64,000 nucleotides of DNA from Clostridium sp. GTDB taxonomy: Bacteria; Bacillota; Clostridia; Peptostreptococcales; Peptostreptococcaceae. The stretch lies in contig JALFMW010000392.1 of the NCBI GenBank assembly GCA_022782605.1, positions 101,328-165,327 on the forward strand, read 5' to 3'. Positions 52,659 to 62,255 of the stretch are shown here, piece by piece. The notes beneath the pieces are model-generated. The model made no database searches, was not told the DNA's origin, and worked only from the letters and a program-made list of their open reading frames with translations. Each line of letters begins with the position of its first letter. Positions within the stretch are counted from its first letter, which is position 1. The position numbers and the translations under genes are program-made.

Positions 52659-55600
52659 CCATTTAAAGCATTTGTAACCATATTTACAGTTTCCTGTTGG
52701 CTATAATCCAACATTGGCTGTACTATATTTTCAATAGTTTCTCTATCTATACTATTAATATTTTCAGGGAACTGCATAATATATGTCGCTTGGATATTTT
52801 GATTATTATTTCCTGAAATTTGACTACTATAATTTTGCCCTTGGTTATATAAAGTACCGTCCATTCCAGTATTTGGATAAGCTGAACTTATATCTACATA
52901 TGCAGATTGAGCTTGTCTAATAGCGTCACAATATTCATTCATTTTAACTGTTGCATTAGTTATACCTATTTCAGTTTCAGAAATCCAAGCATTAGTTAGT
53001 TGTTGTAAATCATATGTTTGGTCAAATACTGAAACCATTCCACTATTCATAGCATCAGCTATAACTTTATTGATATTTGTCGGGTCTAAAAAGTCTTCTA
53101 ATTGTTTTTCAAGAGAAGCTGTTTCATTTGAAATCATCTCATCAAATAACTTATCTTGATTATCAGTTACTACTTCATTAAGGTCATTCATTAAGTCAGC
53201 ATATTCTTGTTTTAATTCAGCTAGTTTTTGTTGACCTGCTCTACTTCCATCCCTACTTAATATCTCAATTTGACTTTCTAAATCTGCCAACTCTTTCATC
53301 TTTTCAGCCTTATTTCGCTCATAATCATCTTCTTCTCTCATTTTCTTTCTAGCATCTTGAACTTTTTCTAAAGCTTCTTTTTGAGCGTCTACCTGCTTTT
53401 GTGCATAATATTCTATAACATCATATATATTACTTTCTGCTTCAGATACTAAATCTAATTTAGTCCTATATAGGTCTCTTATTTGATTATTAATATCAGC
53501 TATTTCTTTTTTAGTCGAACCTAATTCTGTTGATACCAAGTCATTATATTCTTTTATTAAATCGTTCAGCTCTTTTACCCTATCAATTTCTTTTTGCTTT
53601 TGCTCACCTGAAAGACTATTTGCATTATGTCTTAATGCTTCTAGTTGAGACTCATAATTAGCTATCATACCTTCATTGTCAATATTAAAACCTTTGGATT
53701 GTAATTGAGCTTTTAATTCATTAGCTCTAGCTTGTTGTCTTCTTAATAAGTCTTCCTCTTGTTTTTGTAATTTCTTATAAGCTCCAATTTGAAGTTCTAT
53801 ATATTTTACAGACTCTTGACCATTAGTAGATTTCTGTAAAGTTGCGTAAAGGTCTAATTCATTATTTGTCTTAGATATAGCTTTTTCAAGTTCAGCATAT
53901 ATATCAACTAAACTTTCCATATCAGCTACTTCTTTTTCAGTAACACCTGAACCTGAACCACCACTACCACTAGAACCTTTTCCTCCACCAGAACCTTTTC
54001 CTCCACTAGCACCTTTTCCACTAGAACCTCTTCCTCCAGAGCCAGAGCCTCCTCCAGCTCCTTTGTTTGCATTACCACCTACATAGTTACCACCAACAGC
54101 ACCTCCACCAACTCCACTAGCTCCTGCCATTCCTGCAACTTGGATACCTGCAACACTAGCACCAGAATAACCAGAACTTACTTGGTCTATTTGTTGCATA
54201 CTACTAGCTATTTGACTGGTAAGTTTTTGAGCTGTTTTTAATTGATTTAATGCAGGAATATCGTCTCCACCTTTTCCATCATATACAGTTCCACTTAAAC
54301 TATTATTAATGGATTGCATTTTAGAAGCTATAGAATTATACATAGCTATTTTAGAGTTACAAGCATTTTGGAAGTTTTGAACATCTTGCATATATTGAGT
54401 GTTCATATTGTTAATAGCTTGTGCCATTTGTTGTGTAATTCCACTACATAGTTGAGCATTATTTTTATCTTTATTGTTGATTGCTTCTGCCCACGCTACT
54501 GTATCAGCACTATAGTTTTGACTATTTGCTAATATCATTTGAGCAATAGCTTGAATAATACTATTAACCATCATAACATTATTGCTATCTTTATTAGTAA
54601 TTGCACTAGCCCAATTTACAGTATCAGCAGAGTAGTTTTGAGCATTAGCTGTTATCATTTCAGCTATTTGATTAATGACATTATCTTCAAATACCATACC
54701 ATCTGTGGATTTAGTGTTAACTGCGTTAGCCCAGTTTTGAACATCAATACTATAATTATCTGCATTAGCAGTTATCATATTTGCTAAATCCATAATTTCT
54801 TGATTTTTCCACATTTGTCCACATTGAGATTTAGCTTGTTCATATAATTCTTTATTAGCTAAGTCTTGGGCATACAATTGCCCACCCTGGTTAACATAAT
54901 CAGCTATGGCTTGAACCATTTCTCTTGATAAGTCATCTGACATACCTATCATTTCATTAATTACACTACCATACTCTTCTAATATTTTATCTACAACATC
55001 TGTTCCAATATTTATTTCTGGTGTAGTTATTTCTCTATTAGCTAACATTTGATTAGCTCTTTCTATAACATTAGCTTGGTTTTCATAGGCTTGAGTGACC
55101 TCATTGATAGAATTTAATGATTGTCCATTAGCTTCAACTTCTGCGTAAGCTTGGTCAATTATAGCATTTTTAGTTTCTTCTTTCTTTTGTCTATACTGAT
55201 CTTGTAATTGTATAGCTTTCTCTAAGAAGGTGTTACTATCTTTTAAAGTTGCAATTATATTAGCATCTCCACTTGTTAGTACCTTTTCCATTGTGTCTTG
55301 TGTAAGCTCTCCATACATTTGAAATTCTTCAATCATTTGTTCCAAGAGATCTACCCCATCTTGAAACCCAGAAAATGAGTCTTGTAACTCTTTAATGGCA
55401 TCTTCAAAATTACCAGCACTTTCTGCTCCTTCTTCAAACTGGTCAACAATATTACTTAAGTCTGTATTATTAGCAGTATCTGTTGTGTTTTGTAAAGTCT
55501 CATCAACAATTCCTAATGTATCAGAAATCATTTTCATTTCTTCAGAGAACTTACCAGAACCATCGTCTAATTGATTCATAGCTTCATAAAAAGCTCTTAA

Positions 55601-58600
55601 TTTACTTTCACTTTGTTCTAATCTTTCAGCGTAAGCTTCAGCATCTCTAGCACTTGTTGCCAACTTACCTGAACCATTGTAATCCTCGGAAACTTTGGCG
55701 TACCCAGTCTTTTTACCTTCTTCTCTAAGCTTATTAGCTAATTTTATTTGTTCTTGTAATGCTTCATATTCTAATATTTCTTTTTGAACACTTGATTTAT
55801 CTTTATAGTTATTATCGTCTAATACATCATAAGCTTTTGCTTTGGCTAATTCTTTTTCTTTTTCTATAAGTTCTTCTGTCGCTTGAGTATCTAACCCTTT
55901 AGCTTCTGCTGAATTAGCAAACAATTGTTCAGCTTCTGGAAGTAAAGCAATTAATTGGTTTTTAACATCAACTAATTCTTGCTCTTTATTTTTATACTCC
56001 TCTGTATTTGGTGTTAAATTAGATAATTCTTGTGATAGCTTTTTATAAGACTCTAAAGCCTTTTCTGCCCCACTAGCATTAAAAGTATCTCCATTCTTCA
56101 AAGATTCTAAATATTCGTCATTAGATTGTTTTAGATTTTCTTGAGCATGAATTAAATTACTTATAGCACTTATACCTGCACTTATAGCAAAACTTAATCC
56201 CATTGATAATGCTGTATTTAAAGCTAAAATTACCCCTTGTAAAGCTATAGCACCGACTTTACATAAAGCCATCTTTGCATTTAACGCCACTAATTGTAAA
56301 GAAGCGTTAGCACTAGCCATACCACTTAATTCACTTTGAGCCATAAACTGTTTTTGAGCATTTATAGCTTCTTGAGTATTATCTGCTGAAGATAATAATT
56401 TGACACCTAATTCAGTAATTTTATCTTTGAAGTTTTTCACAAATGGAATACAATTAGTTAAATTATCTGCAAAATTTTTAAATTTAGTATTTGTTAATGT
56501 TAACTTACCAACCATAATAGTAATAGCTGTACCAAGTAAACCAATACTATTTATACCTTTTCCTATTACACTAACAATTCCATTTATAACTGTAGATATA
56601 CCATTAAATGCTGTACCAAATCCTTTAGCTACATTTTCTGATTCTCTTAAAGAAGTAACTAATTCATTAACGTTATCTACTAAACCCTTAACAGTGCTAG
56701 AATTAGATATATCTAACCACATACCTAATATATTTTCTTTTAAAGCATTCATTTTAGCGTCTATTGAATTCATTAAACGCTCTTGTTCTGTTGTTGCAGA
56801 ACCCATTGAGTTCATGGCAATATCATATGCTTTTTTAACTCCTTCTATATTAGAAATAAGAGAAGCTATTACGGAAGCCTGTTGACGACCTCCTAAGGTT
56901 TCTAATAAATTATATTTATCTTTATCTGAACTCATTGAATTATAAACATCACTTGCTTGAAGTATAATATCATAAAGACTTCTCAAATTTCCTTGAGCAT
57001 CATAAGCTTCAACGCCCATCTTTTTAAGTTTCTCTGAATAGGATTGAACCCTTAAACTTACAGTTTTAAGTCCATTCCCAGCTCTCCCTGCGTCCCTAAG
57101 AACTTCAGTAGCACCTGTAATCAAAGCTATACCCTGTTCTAGTGAGGTATTAGCTAAGTGTAAACTAGCTGCAGAAGATTTAAAACCTTCTCCTATATCA
57201 GAAGCATTAACACTCATCCTATTAGAAACTTCATTAAAAGCATTAATGACACGTTCAGACTCTGACGCTTGTAGGTTGAACCCTTTCATTACGGTCACTA
57301 ATTCCCCCATAGCTTCATCTACGCTTATATCTGCAACGTTACTAAAAATAGAACTCCAACGAACAAGTTCGTCTCCACTACCCTCTAGGTCATAACCTAA
57401 TTTCTGTACAGAATAAGCTGTTTGTAAAATATCATCAGTTGTTTGGTTTAAAGTCATTCCCAATTCATTGGCATGAGTAGTATATTGACCTAAATCCAAA
57501 CTCTCACTAGCAACTCTTGATATATCAATTAAATCTTTATCTATTTGAGCTAAATCGCTAAAGGCATTCTTAATAGCTTGAATACCTTGTATTAACACTC
57601 CTCCACCAAGTATATAACTAGATATAGTTTTTAATGAAGTACCCAATTTATTAACAGAAGCTGTTCCTTCATCAAAAGCCATTTTTAGGTTATTACCTGC
57701 ATTTTGAGATTCAGTTGTCAAAGTTCTTATTTCAGTACTTGTCTTAGTTGCTCCTCCTTGAAGTTGAGTCATAGCTTCTTGCATTTTTTGCATTTGAACT
57801 TCAACTTGTTGAACAGCACTAGCTTGATTGTCAGACATTAATTCTATCTTTTTGCCATCAGTTAATTTGCCTTTTATTTCAGCAAGTTTATCCATTGACT
57901 TTTGTAAAGTTATAATTTGATTTTCGCTAGTTTTTAGTTTCTTTAAATAACTTACAAAATCAGCTAATTCTTGTTTAGCCTTTTTAAGATTTTCTCCTCT
58001 ACCTAAATCGTCCAACTGATTTTTTAAGTCGCTAATAAAAGTACTATCTAATTTTCCATTATTTCTAAAGCTTTGAATAAATCCTTCTGCTTCAGATCTT
58101 AATGATTTTATTTTTGTATTAAAATTATCTATGGATTCATAATTTTTTATAATTGCACTATGTACTAAACCAAAACTTGCTTCTTGTTCTTCATTAGCTT
58201 TTTTCCAAGCATAAGTTTCTTGTACTACTTGACCCAAAGAATTTTTATATGTGAGTAGAGTAGAAGTCATTTCTCCTGCTCCATTAAAATTAATTTTCTT
58301 TTTAGCTATCTCTCCATATTCTTCCCGTATTTGTTGTATTCTTTCATAAATATGGTCTAATGCTTGAGTATTAATAGCTCCAATGTCATTCTTTAGCTTT
58401 TGAGCAGATTGAGTAGTTTGTTGTACCTGTTTATTTACTTCTGCACTATTAGTATCTACATTAGCCTTTATATCTAAAGCTTGATTAGATAACTGTTCTT
58501 TTAATTGCTTTAAAGCACTTGCAGATATTTTAACAGAATTTATTGTCATGGTTAATTTTCCAGAAGCTCGATTTATTTGCTGTTGTATGTCAGAACTTAT

Positions 58601-58741
58601 GCCTGCAATATTAGCAATTTTAACTTTGTCAATTTGTATTCCTAATTTAGAACTAATTTTCTCCAATTGAGCTTGTATATCTGATTGAACACTTTTTACA
58701 TCTTTTAGCTTTGCTCCAATGTTTATCGAAAGTTTTGACAT
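52652..58741 (-). CDS. Tail tape measure protein (TP901-type)
   Basis: The protein is 2029 residues, which would set a very long tail (roughly 0.15 nm per residue gives about 300 nm). The TP901-type core is at about 400-650: VMKGFNLQASESERVINAF, IALITGATEVLRDAGRAGNG, KTVSLRVQSYSEKL. Hydrophobic helices lie near 760 and 830-860 (ALQGVILALNTALSMGLSFA). Residues about 1290-1430 hold three or four repeats of about 42 residues with NAQNYSADTVNWASAI. A Gly/Ser linker (GSGSGGRGSSGKGAS) and coiled coils end it. GGAGGAG supports the start. It is the scaffold around which the tail tube is built. Confidence 0.9.
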   Translation of the reverse strand: MSKLSINIGAKLKDVKSVQSDIQAQLEKISSKLGIQIDKVKIANIAGISSDIQQQINRASGKLTMTINSVKISASALKQLKEQLSNQALDIKANVDTNSAEVNKQVQQTTQSAQKLKNDIGAINTQALDHIYERIQQIREEYGEIAKKKINFNGAGEMTSTLLTYKNSLGQVVQETYAWKKANEEQEASFGLVHSAIIKNYESIDNFNTKIKSLRSEAEGFIQSFRNNGKLDSTFISDLKNQLDDLGRGENLKKAKQELADFVSYLKKLKTSENQIITLQKSMDKLAEIKGKLTDGKKIELMSDNQASAVQQVEVQMQKMQEAMTQLQGGATKTSTEIRTLTTESQNAGNNLKMAFDEGTASVNKLGTSLKTISSYILGGGVLIQGIQAIKNAFSDLAQIDKDLIDISRVASESLDLGQYTTHANELGMTLNQTTDDILQTAYSVQKLGYDLEGSGDELVRWSSIFSNVADISVDEAMGELVTVMKGFNLQASESERVINAFNEVSNRMSVNASDIGEGFKSSAASLHLANTSLEQGIALITGATEVLRDAGRAGNGLKTVSLRVQSYSEKLKKMGVEAYDAQGNLRSLYDIILQASDVYNSMSSDKDKYNLLETLGGRQQASVIASLISNIEGVKKAYDIAMNSMGSATTEQERLMNSIDAKMNALKENILGMWLDISNSSTVKGLVDNVNELVTSLRESENVAKGFGTAFNGISTVINGIVSVIGKGINSIGLLGTAITIMVGKLTLTNTKFKNFADNLTNCIPFVKNFKDKITELGVKLLSSADNTQEAINAQKQFMAQSELSGMASANASLQLVALNAKMALCKVGAIALQGVILALNTALSMGLSFAISAGISAISNLIHAQENLKQSNDEYLESLKNGDTFNASGAEKALESYKKLSQELSNLTPNTEEYKNKEQELVDVKNQLIALLPEAEQLFANSAEAKGLDTQATEELIEKEKELAKAKAYDVLDDNNYKDKSSVQKEILEYEALQEQIKLANKLREEGKKTGYAKVSEDYNGSGKLATSARDAEAYAERLEQSESKLRAFYEAMNQLDDGSGKFSEEMKMISDTLGIVDETLQNTTDTANNTDLSNIVDQFEEGAESAGNFEDAIKELQDSFSGFQDGVDLLEQMIEEFQMYGELTQDTMEKVLTSGDANIIATLKDSNTFLEKAIQLQDQYRQKKEETKNAIIDQAYAEVEANGQSLNSINEVTQAYENQANVIERANQMLANREITTPEINIGTDVVDKILEEYGSVINEMIGMSDDLSREMVQAIADYVNQGGQLYAQDLANKELYEQAKSQCGQMWKNQEIMDLANMITANADNYSIDVQNWANAVNTKSTDGMVFEDNVINQIAEMITANAQNYSADTVNWASAITNKDSNNVMMVNSIIQAIAQMILANSQNYSADTVAWAEAINNKDKNNAQLCSGITQQMAQAINNMNTQYMQDVQNFQNACNSKIAMYNSIASKMQSINNSLSGTVYDGKGGDDIPALNQLKTAQKLTSQIASSMQQIDQVSSGYSGASVAGIQVAGMAGASGVGGGAVGGNYVGGNANKGAGGGSGSGGRGSSGKGASGGKGSGGGKGSSGSGGSGSGVTEKEVADMESLVDIYAELEKAISKTNNELDLYATLQKSTNGQESVKYIELQIGAYKKLQKQEEDLLRRQQARANELKAQLQSKGFNIDNEGMIANYESQLEALRHNANSLSGEQKQKEIDRVKELNDLIKEYNDLVSTELGSTKKEIADINNQIRDLYRTKLDLVSEAESNIYDVIEYYAQKQVDAQKEALEKVQDARKKMREEDDYERNKAEKMKELADLESQIEILSRDGSRAGQQKLAELKQEYADLMNDLNEVVTDNQDKLFDEMISNETASLEKQLEDFLDPTNINKVIADAMNSGMVSVFDQTYDLQQLTNAWISETEIGITNATVKMNEYCDAIRQAQSAYVDISSAYPNTGMDGTLYNQGQNYSSQISGNNNQNIQATYIMQFPENINSIDRETIENIVQPMLDYSQQETVNMVTNALNGK

Positions 58742-58759
58742 TTCTTCTCCTCCTTTCTA

Positions 58760-59200
58760 TTAAATTAAAAAATCTAATGATTGTTGTAAAATTCTTTCTA
58801 AATCTCCACTAGCCTTTAACTCTTCCATTACTGGTTCTATGAAGGGTCTAGGTTCAAGCCAGATCTGTCCTTGACTTTTTGGACTTCCATATTCTATTAA
58901 CTCAGCTAATGACATGCCTGAATCTTCCCACACCTTAGTAGCAGTATTTTCTATAATAAGTCTTATAGTATTTCCTTCTTCATCTATTTGTCTATTCCAA
59001 CAATTAAGCAAACCTTCATTATCACTATTTAAAGACCTTCTTTCATATAGTACAGGGGAATAAGATTCAAAAACTCGAACCTCTACACTTTCTCTTAGTT
59101 TTTGTTCTATAAAATCAGCAATAATTGTTTCCATTACTTGTTCTACTTGGTTATAGACATAGTTCATTAATTCTTTAACAGAACTAAAATTTTTATCCAT
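58760..59200 (-). CDS. Tail completion-like protein (HK97 gp10-like)
   Basis: The start is placed at ATG 59200 (MDKNFSSVKELMNYVYNQVE) rather than a GTG at 59209 that overlaps the upstream stop. The 146-residue product has a helical N-terminus, then EYGSPKSQGQIWLEPRPFIEP, where the 'RPFIxP' run before a last helix is typical of gp10-like minor tail/completion proteins. It stands directly before the tape measure. A homing endonuclease was inserted just upstream. The ribosome site is weak. Confidence 0.6.
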   Translation of the reverse strand: MDKNFSSVKELMNYVYNQVEQVMETIIADFIEQKLRESVEVRVFESYSPVLYERRSLNSDNEGLLNCWNRQIDEEGNTIRLIIENTATKVWEDSGMSLAELIEYGSPKSQGQIWLEPRPFIEPVMEELKASGDLERILQQSLDFLI

Positions 59201-59208
59201 TTTTATCA

Positions 59209-60360
59209 CTACTTTTTATTTAAAATTTCTTTTATTTTATTATCTATTATTTTTTTATATTTTTTACTACCTTTATCAAAAGCTGTATAAGGTAATTCTA
59301 AATATTCATATCCTGATTGTATACATTTAATTCGTTTATAACGATCATAGAGTTTTCTTTGGTGTAATGATTTCTCAGCGTCTTCTTTAGATAATTTACA
59401 TTTTGTTTTATAATATTTGACATTATAATGTTGCCCACCATGAACTTCTATAATTAAATGTTTTCCATTTTCCAATATTACTTCGTTATCAAATGGTAGA
59501 TAATGCCCAGTTTTTGGATTAATTGGTTTTATTGAGCAATTATGTTCTGTTAAAACAGTATAACCCAGTTCCTCTAAATATAATCTAGTTTTCTCTTCTA
59601 TTAAAGATTCTTTTCTTTCTTCAATACACTCTGGGCATCTAAATTCAGACATTACAGATTTATCACAGCTTCTTTCAAAGGGTTCATGTTTATCTTCTGG
59701 GCAATTCCACCAATATTTTTTATTACTATGGGGAGCTACTTCAAATGGACTTATTTCATTTTTATTTGACCAAATCTTCCATAAAAATTCTTCACCATAA
59801 TTGTCTATTATATATTGACCTAGAGAGTCATTTGGGTGAACTTTATAATTTCTACAATATGGACACCTATATCCATTAACAAAATTGTTACAACTTATTT
59901 CGTAACTTCCATGATAATCTTTCTCTTGGCATTTTATCCATATTTTCTTTTGACTACCTTTATTGATAGACCAAGGGTCTACTGTATTTTTATCATAATC
60001 CCAATATAATTCTAAAGCATTATCCCCATACTCTTCTATAAGGTATTGAGCAAAAGAATTTTTTCCATTTTTTAGTCTGGTTTCTCTATGTTTTTCTGCT
60101 CCAAAAAGTATTTTTACACAACTATTACAAAAATATAATTCTTCTTTTTTGTATCTGTTATATTTTTTATACGGTAATACTTTTTTCTTTTTACAATTAT
60201 CACAAACGCATTCTACTTTTACGTTACTACCATTTGTTAAATCTTCAATTTTTACCTCAAATTCATCTTTCCAATTAGTATAAACATATCCTAATTCCTC
60301 ATAATATTTTTTATTTTTAGAATTCCACTTTACTTTTACTGTTTTACTTATTAATCCCAT
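59209..60360 (-). CDS. Free-standing zinc-finger/Vsr-like homing endonuclease
   Basis: The protein is 383 residues. It has three to four treble-clef zinc units (CDNCKKKKVLP, CNSCVKILFGAEKHRE, YRCPYCRNYK, FRCPECIEERK), repeated 'YWWNCPEDKHEP' type segments, and then a Vsr-like nuclease (RLYLEELGYTVLTEHNCS, PFDNEVILENGKHLIIEVHG, GGQHYN). The architecture equals that of the intron 1 enzyme. It is not in an intron: tail genes on both sides are complete. Such enzymes spread by cutting phages that lack the insertion. Promoter 60599-60627 is shared with a 55-aa gene. Confidence 0.85.
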   Translation of the reverse strand: MGLISKTVKVKWNSKNKKYYEELGYVYTNWKDEFEVKIEDLTNGSNVKVECVCDNCKKKKVLPYKKYNRYKKEELYFCNSCVKILFGAEKHRETRLKNGKNSFAQYLIEEYGDNALELYWDYDKNTVDPWSINKGSQKKIWIKCQEKDYHGSYEISCNNFVNGYRCPYCRNYKVHPNDSLGQYIIDNYGEEFLWKIWSNKNEISPFEVAPHSNKKYWWNCPEDKHEPFERSCDKSVMSEFRCPECIEERKESLIEEKTRLYLEELGYTVLTEHNCSIKPINPKTGHYLPFDNEVILENGKHLIIEVHGGQHYNVKYYKTKCKLSKEDAEKSLHQRKLYDRYKRIKCIQSGYEYLELPYTAFDKGSKKYKKIIDNKIKEILNKK

Positions 60361-60407
60361 TTTTAACCATTTCCTTTCACTGCTTTTAAAGCATATATTT
60401 TATTTAT

Positions 60408-60575
60408 TTATTTATTCTTAAATTCTTTAATAGCTAATTTTATTCCTCTAGTTATTAAGAATTTATAATATCTAATTCCATTTTCTCTATATACTTTTAT
60501 TAAATCAAAATCTTTACTTAATAAAAATATAACTTCTTTTTTATCTGTTGTTATATAAAATTCATTATCTTTCAT
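60408..60575 (-). CDS. 55-aa hypothetical protein
   Basis: ATG 60575 follows AAGGAGTTGG. The product reads MKDNEFYITTDKKEVIFLLS and ends in a basic helix (ITRGIKLAIKEFKNK), likely to bind nucleic acid. It lies between its own early-type promoter and the homing endonuclease, and probably travels with it. No family is recognised. Confidence 0.6.
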   Translation of the reverse strand: MKDNEFYITTDKKEVIFLLSKDFDLIKVYRENGIRYYKFLITRGIKLAIKEFKNK

Positions 60576-60598
60576 ATTAACCAACTCCTTATGAGTTT

Positions 60599-60627
60599 AT
60601 TATAATATGTTTTAAACTATTTGTCAA
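60599..60627 (-). promoter_or_regulatory. Early-type promoter of the free-standing endonuclease unit
   Basis: On the minus strand TTGACA (60627-60622), spacer AATAGTTTAAAACATAT, TATAAT (60604-60599). The promoter lies just after the stop of the tail gene 60631-61227. Confidence 0.88.
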
Positions 60628-60630
60628 TTC

Positions 60631-61227
60631 CTATAGTTTATATTTTCCTAAGAATACATCAATATCTTCCTTAGTCCATTCTGGATGTTGTTTAATAATT
60701 TCCTTCTCTTGTTTAGCCAATTCTTTTTTCATCTTTCTTCTTTCTCTTCTATTTACTTTAGGCATCTCTAATTGTTTCTTTCTAGTTTCTATTACCTCTT
60801 TTTTAATTCTTTCATTCTCTTGGTTAATAGCAACCAACTTATTCTTAGCTTCTACTGTTGCTAGGGCTATTTCCTGCTCCTTTAGTTTTAAATTAATATT
60901 TTTATAATAATGTAAAACAGTATCTAAAGCTAAACTTCTTAGCACATACATCATATTTCCAATCTCTTCTCCATAAGAATCTGAATTATTGTACAATTCT
61001 TCAAACTCTTCATCTGTCAAGCTTCCCATATCATAATCTTCTACTAATGGTAAAACAACTCTTTCAGCTATATAATGCAATATCTTTGGATTGTCTAAAT
61101 TATCTATTCCTAATTCTTCTTGGATTTCTCCAATTTTATCAAACATTTTTTCCATAAGTTTATTTGATGGTTTGTTAATTTTAAAAAATTCACATTCGTA
61201 AATAAAAAGTTGTGGTTTAATATTCAT
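60631..61227 (-). CDS. Tail assembly chaperone-like protein
   Basis: ATG 61227 follows GAGGAGGAAAGG; upstream codons would overlap a hairpin. The 198-residue product (MNIKPQLFIYECEFFKINKP) is alpha-helical and acidic in the first half, then a long basic coiled coil (NRRERRKMKKELAKQEKEI) and a last helix. It stands between the tail tube gene and the tape measure, where siphoviruses keep their G/GT assembly chaperones. No frameshift partner is seen. An early-type promoter and a terminator-like hairpin precede it. The role is by position only. Confidence 0.6.
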   Translation of the reverse strand: MNIKPQLFIYECEFFKINKPSNKLMEKMFDKIGEIQEELGIDNLDNPKILHYIAERVVLPLVEDYDMGSLTDEEFEELYNNSDSYGEEIGNMMYVLRSLALDTVLHYYKNINLKLKEQEIALATVEAKNKLVAINQENERIKKEVIETRKKQLEMPKVNRRERRKMKKELAKQEKEIIKQHPEWTKEDIDVFLGKYKL

Positions 61228-61249
61228 TTTCCCTTTCCTCCTCAAAATC

Positions 61250-61302
61250 AAAAAATTAGGGGCAATAATGAATACTTTTTGAGTATTGATAATTATTGCC
61301 CC
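61250..61302 (-). terminator. Terminator-like leader hairpin before the chaperone gene
   Basis: On the minus strand GGGGCAATAAT (61302-61292) pairs perfectly with ATTATTGCCCC (61269-61259), with an inner AATACT/AGTATT stem, followed by TAATTTTTT. It lies between promoter 61320-61348 and the ribosome site of 60631-61227, so transcription must pass it. This is an attenuator layout. Confidence 0.75.
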
Positions 61303-61319
61303 TTTCTTTATTTTATTTT

Positions 61320-61348
61320 ATTATATTATATTTTTATTTATTTGTCAA
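61320..61348 (-). promoter_or_regulatory. Early-type promoter before the chaperone gene
   Basis: On the minus strand TTGACA (61348-61343), 17-bp A-rich spacer, TATAAT (61325-61320). It lies inside the late operon, right after the tail tube gene. Confidence 0.85.
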
Positions 61349-61377
61349 TATGTATTTTATTAATTTTAATATGTAAT

Positions 61378-61395
61378 GGGAGGTAAAAACCTCCC
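61378..61395 (-). terminator. Short hairpin after the tail tube gene
   Basis: GGGAGGT (61378-61384) and ACCTCCC (61389-61395) form a 7-bp GC-rich stem with a 4-base loop, about 30 bases past the tail tube stop. The following U-run is poor, so termination may be partial. Confidence 0.55.
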
Positions 61396-61424
61396 TTAAA
61401 TATATGTTAGATTTACTAAAGATA

Positions 61425-62231
61425 TTATGCGTTAGTAACAGGTTCGTAGTAGACATAACCAAGTACTGATTCAGTGTCTTTCTTAGTTATAGTGAAGCTA
61501 TGTTCTTCTGAAACAGCTTCTCTAGTTGTTGAGTCTGATTCAGTATAGTTTGCATCCATTGTTATTTGTGGATAATAAACTACTTTATAGTATTCAACTT
61601 TCATACTCTTTCTATTGTATACTGGTTTCTTATAAACACCTACTAGATTTGTAGTAGTACCTTCTGCTGCGATAGTATAGTATAAAGCCTTTGCGTCAAC
61701 TTTATATTTAAATCCCATTACTCTAACTTTATCTGCTGAAGTTAAGTTTAAGCTAGAATTAGTAATAGTTATTTTCTTACCAGATATACTAACTGCACCA
61801 TCTTCAATTAAAGTTCCATCTTCACGATAAATCATTGGTTTTTCACCAGATATTGGTTCTTGATCTAAATTAACTTCAGCGTTTGTAGATTGAATAGTTA
61901 CATTATAGAACTTAGGAACATGATAACAGAACATTTCCTTACTATCTACTTCTTGTATTGAACTTGCGTTCTTTAATGCAGTAATATCAACGTGATTTAC
62001 AACGTCAGTTACTGTAAATGTAACTTCTTTTTCACCTGGGATTGTATATAATACGGCATTATTTACTCCCCCACGAACATCGGTTTTATCAGCAGATGAG
62101 CTAAATTCAGCACTTGATAATGAAGTTGTACAATATTCCAACCCAGTAGCTTCGTCATACATATATAAATCACCAATTGCGATTTCTATAAGCTCTTTTC
62201 CTAACATTTTGTTTTCAATTTTAGTTGCCAT
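61425..62231 (-). CDS. Major tail tube protein
   Basis: The protein is 268 residues. MATKIENKMLGKELIEIAIG and YCTTSLSSAEFSSSADKTDV at the start, then GEKEVTFTVTDVVNHVDITA and MKVEYYKVVYYPQITMDANY near the end, are in the style of Gram-positive siphophage tube proteins, with a central Ig-like insertion (EPISGEKPMIYREDGTLIED). It would be the most abundant tail protein. AAAGGAGAG supports the start. Position before the tape measure fits. The family is judged from pattern and place. Confidence 0.65.
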   Translation of the reverse strand: MATKIENKMLGKELIEIAIGDLYMYDEATGLEYCTTSLSSAEFSSSADKTDVRGGVNNAVLYTIPGEKEVTFTVTDVVNHVDITALKNASSIQEVDSKEMFCYHVPKFYNVTIQSTNAEVNLDQEPISGEKPMIYREDGTLIEDGAVSISGKKITITNSSLNLTSADKVRVMGFKYKVDAKALYYTIAAEGTTTNLVGVYKKPVYNRKSMKVEYYKVVYYPQITMDANYTESDSTTREAVSEEHSFTITKKDTESVLGYVYYEPVTNA

Positions 62232-62255
62232 TTGTTTTTTTCTCTCCTTTTTATT

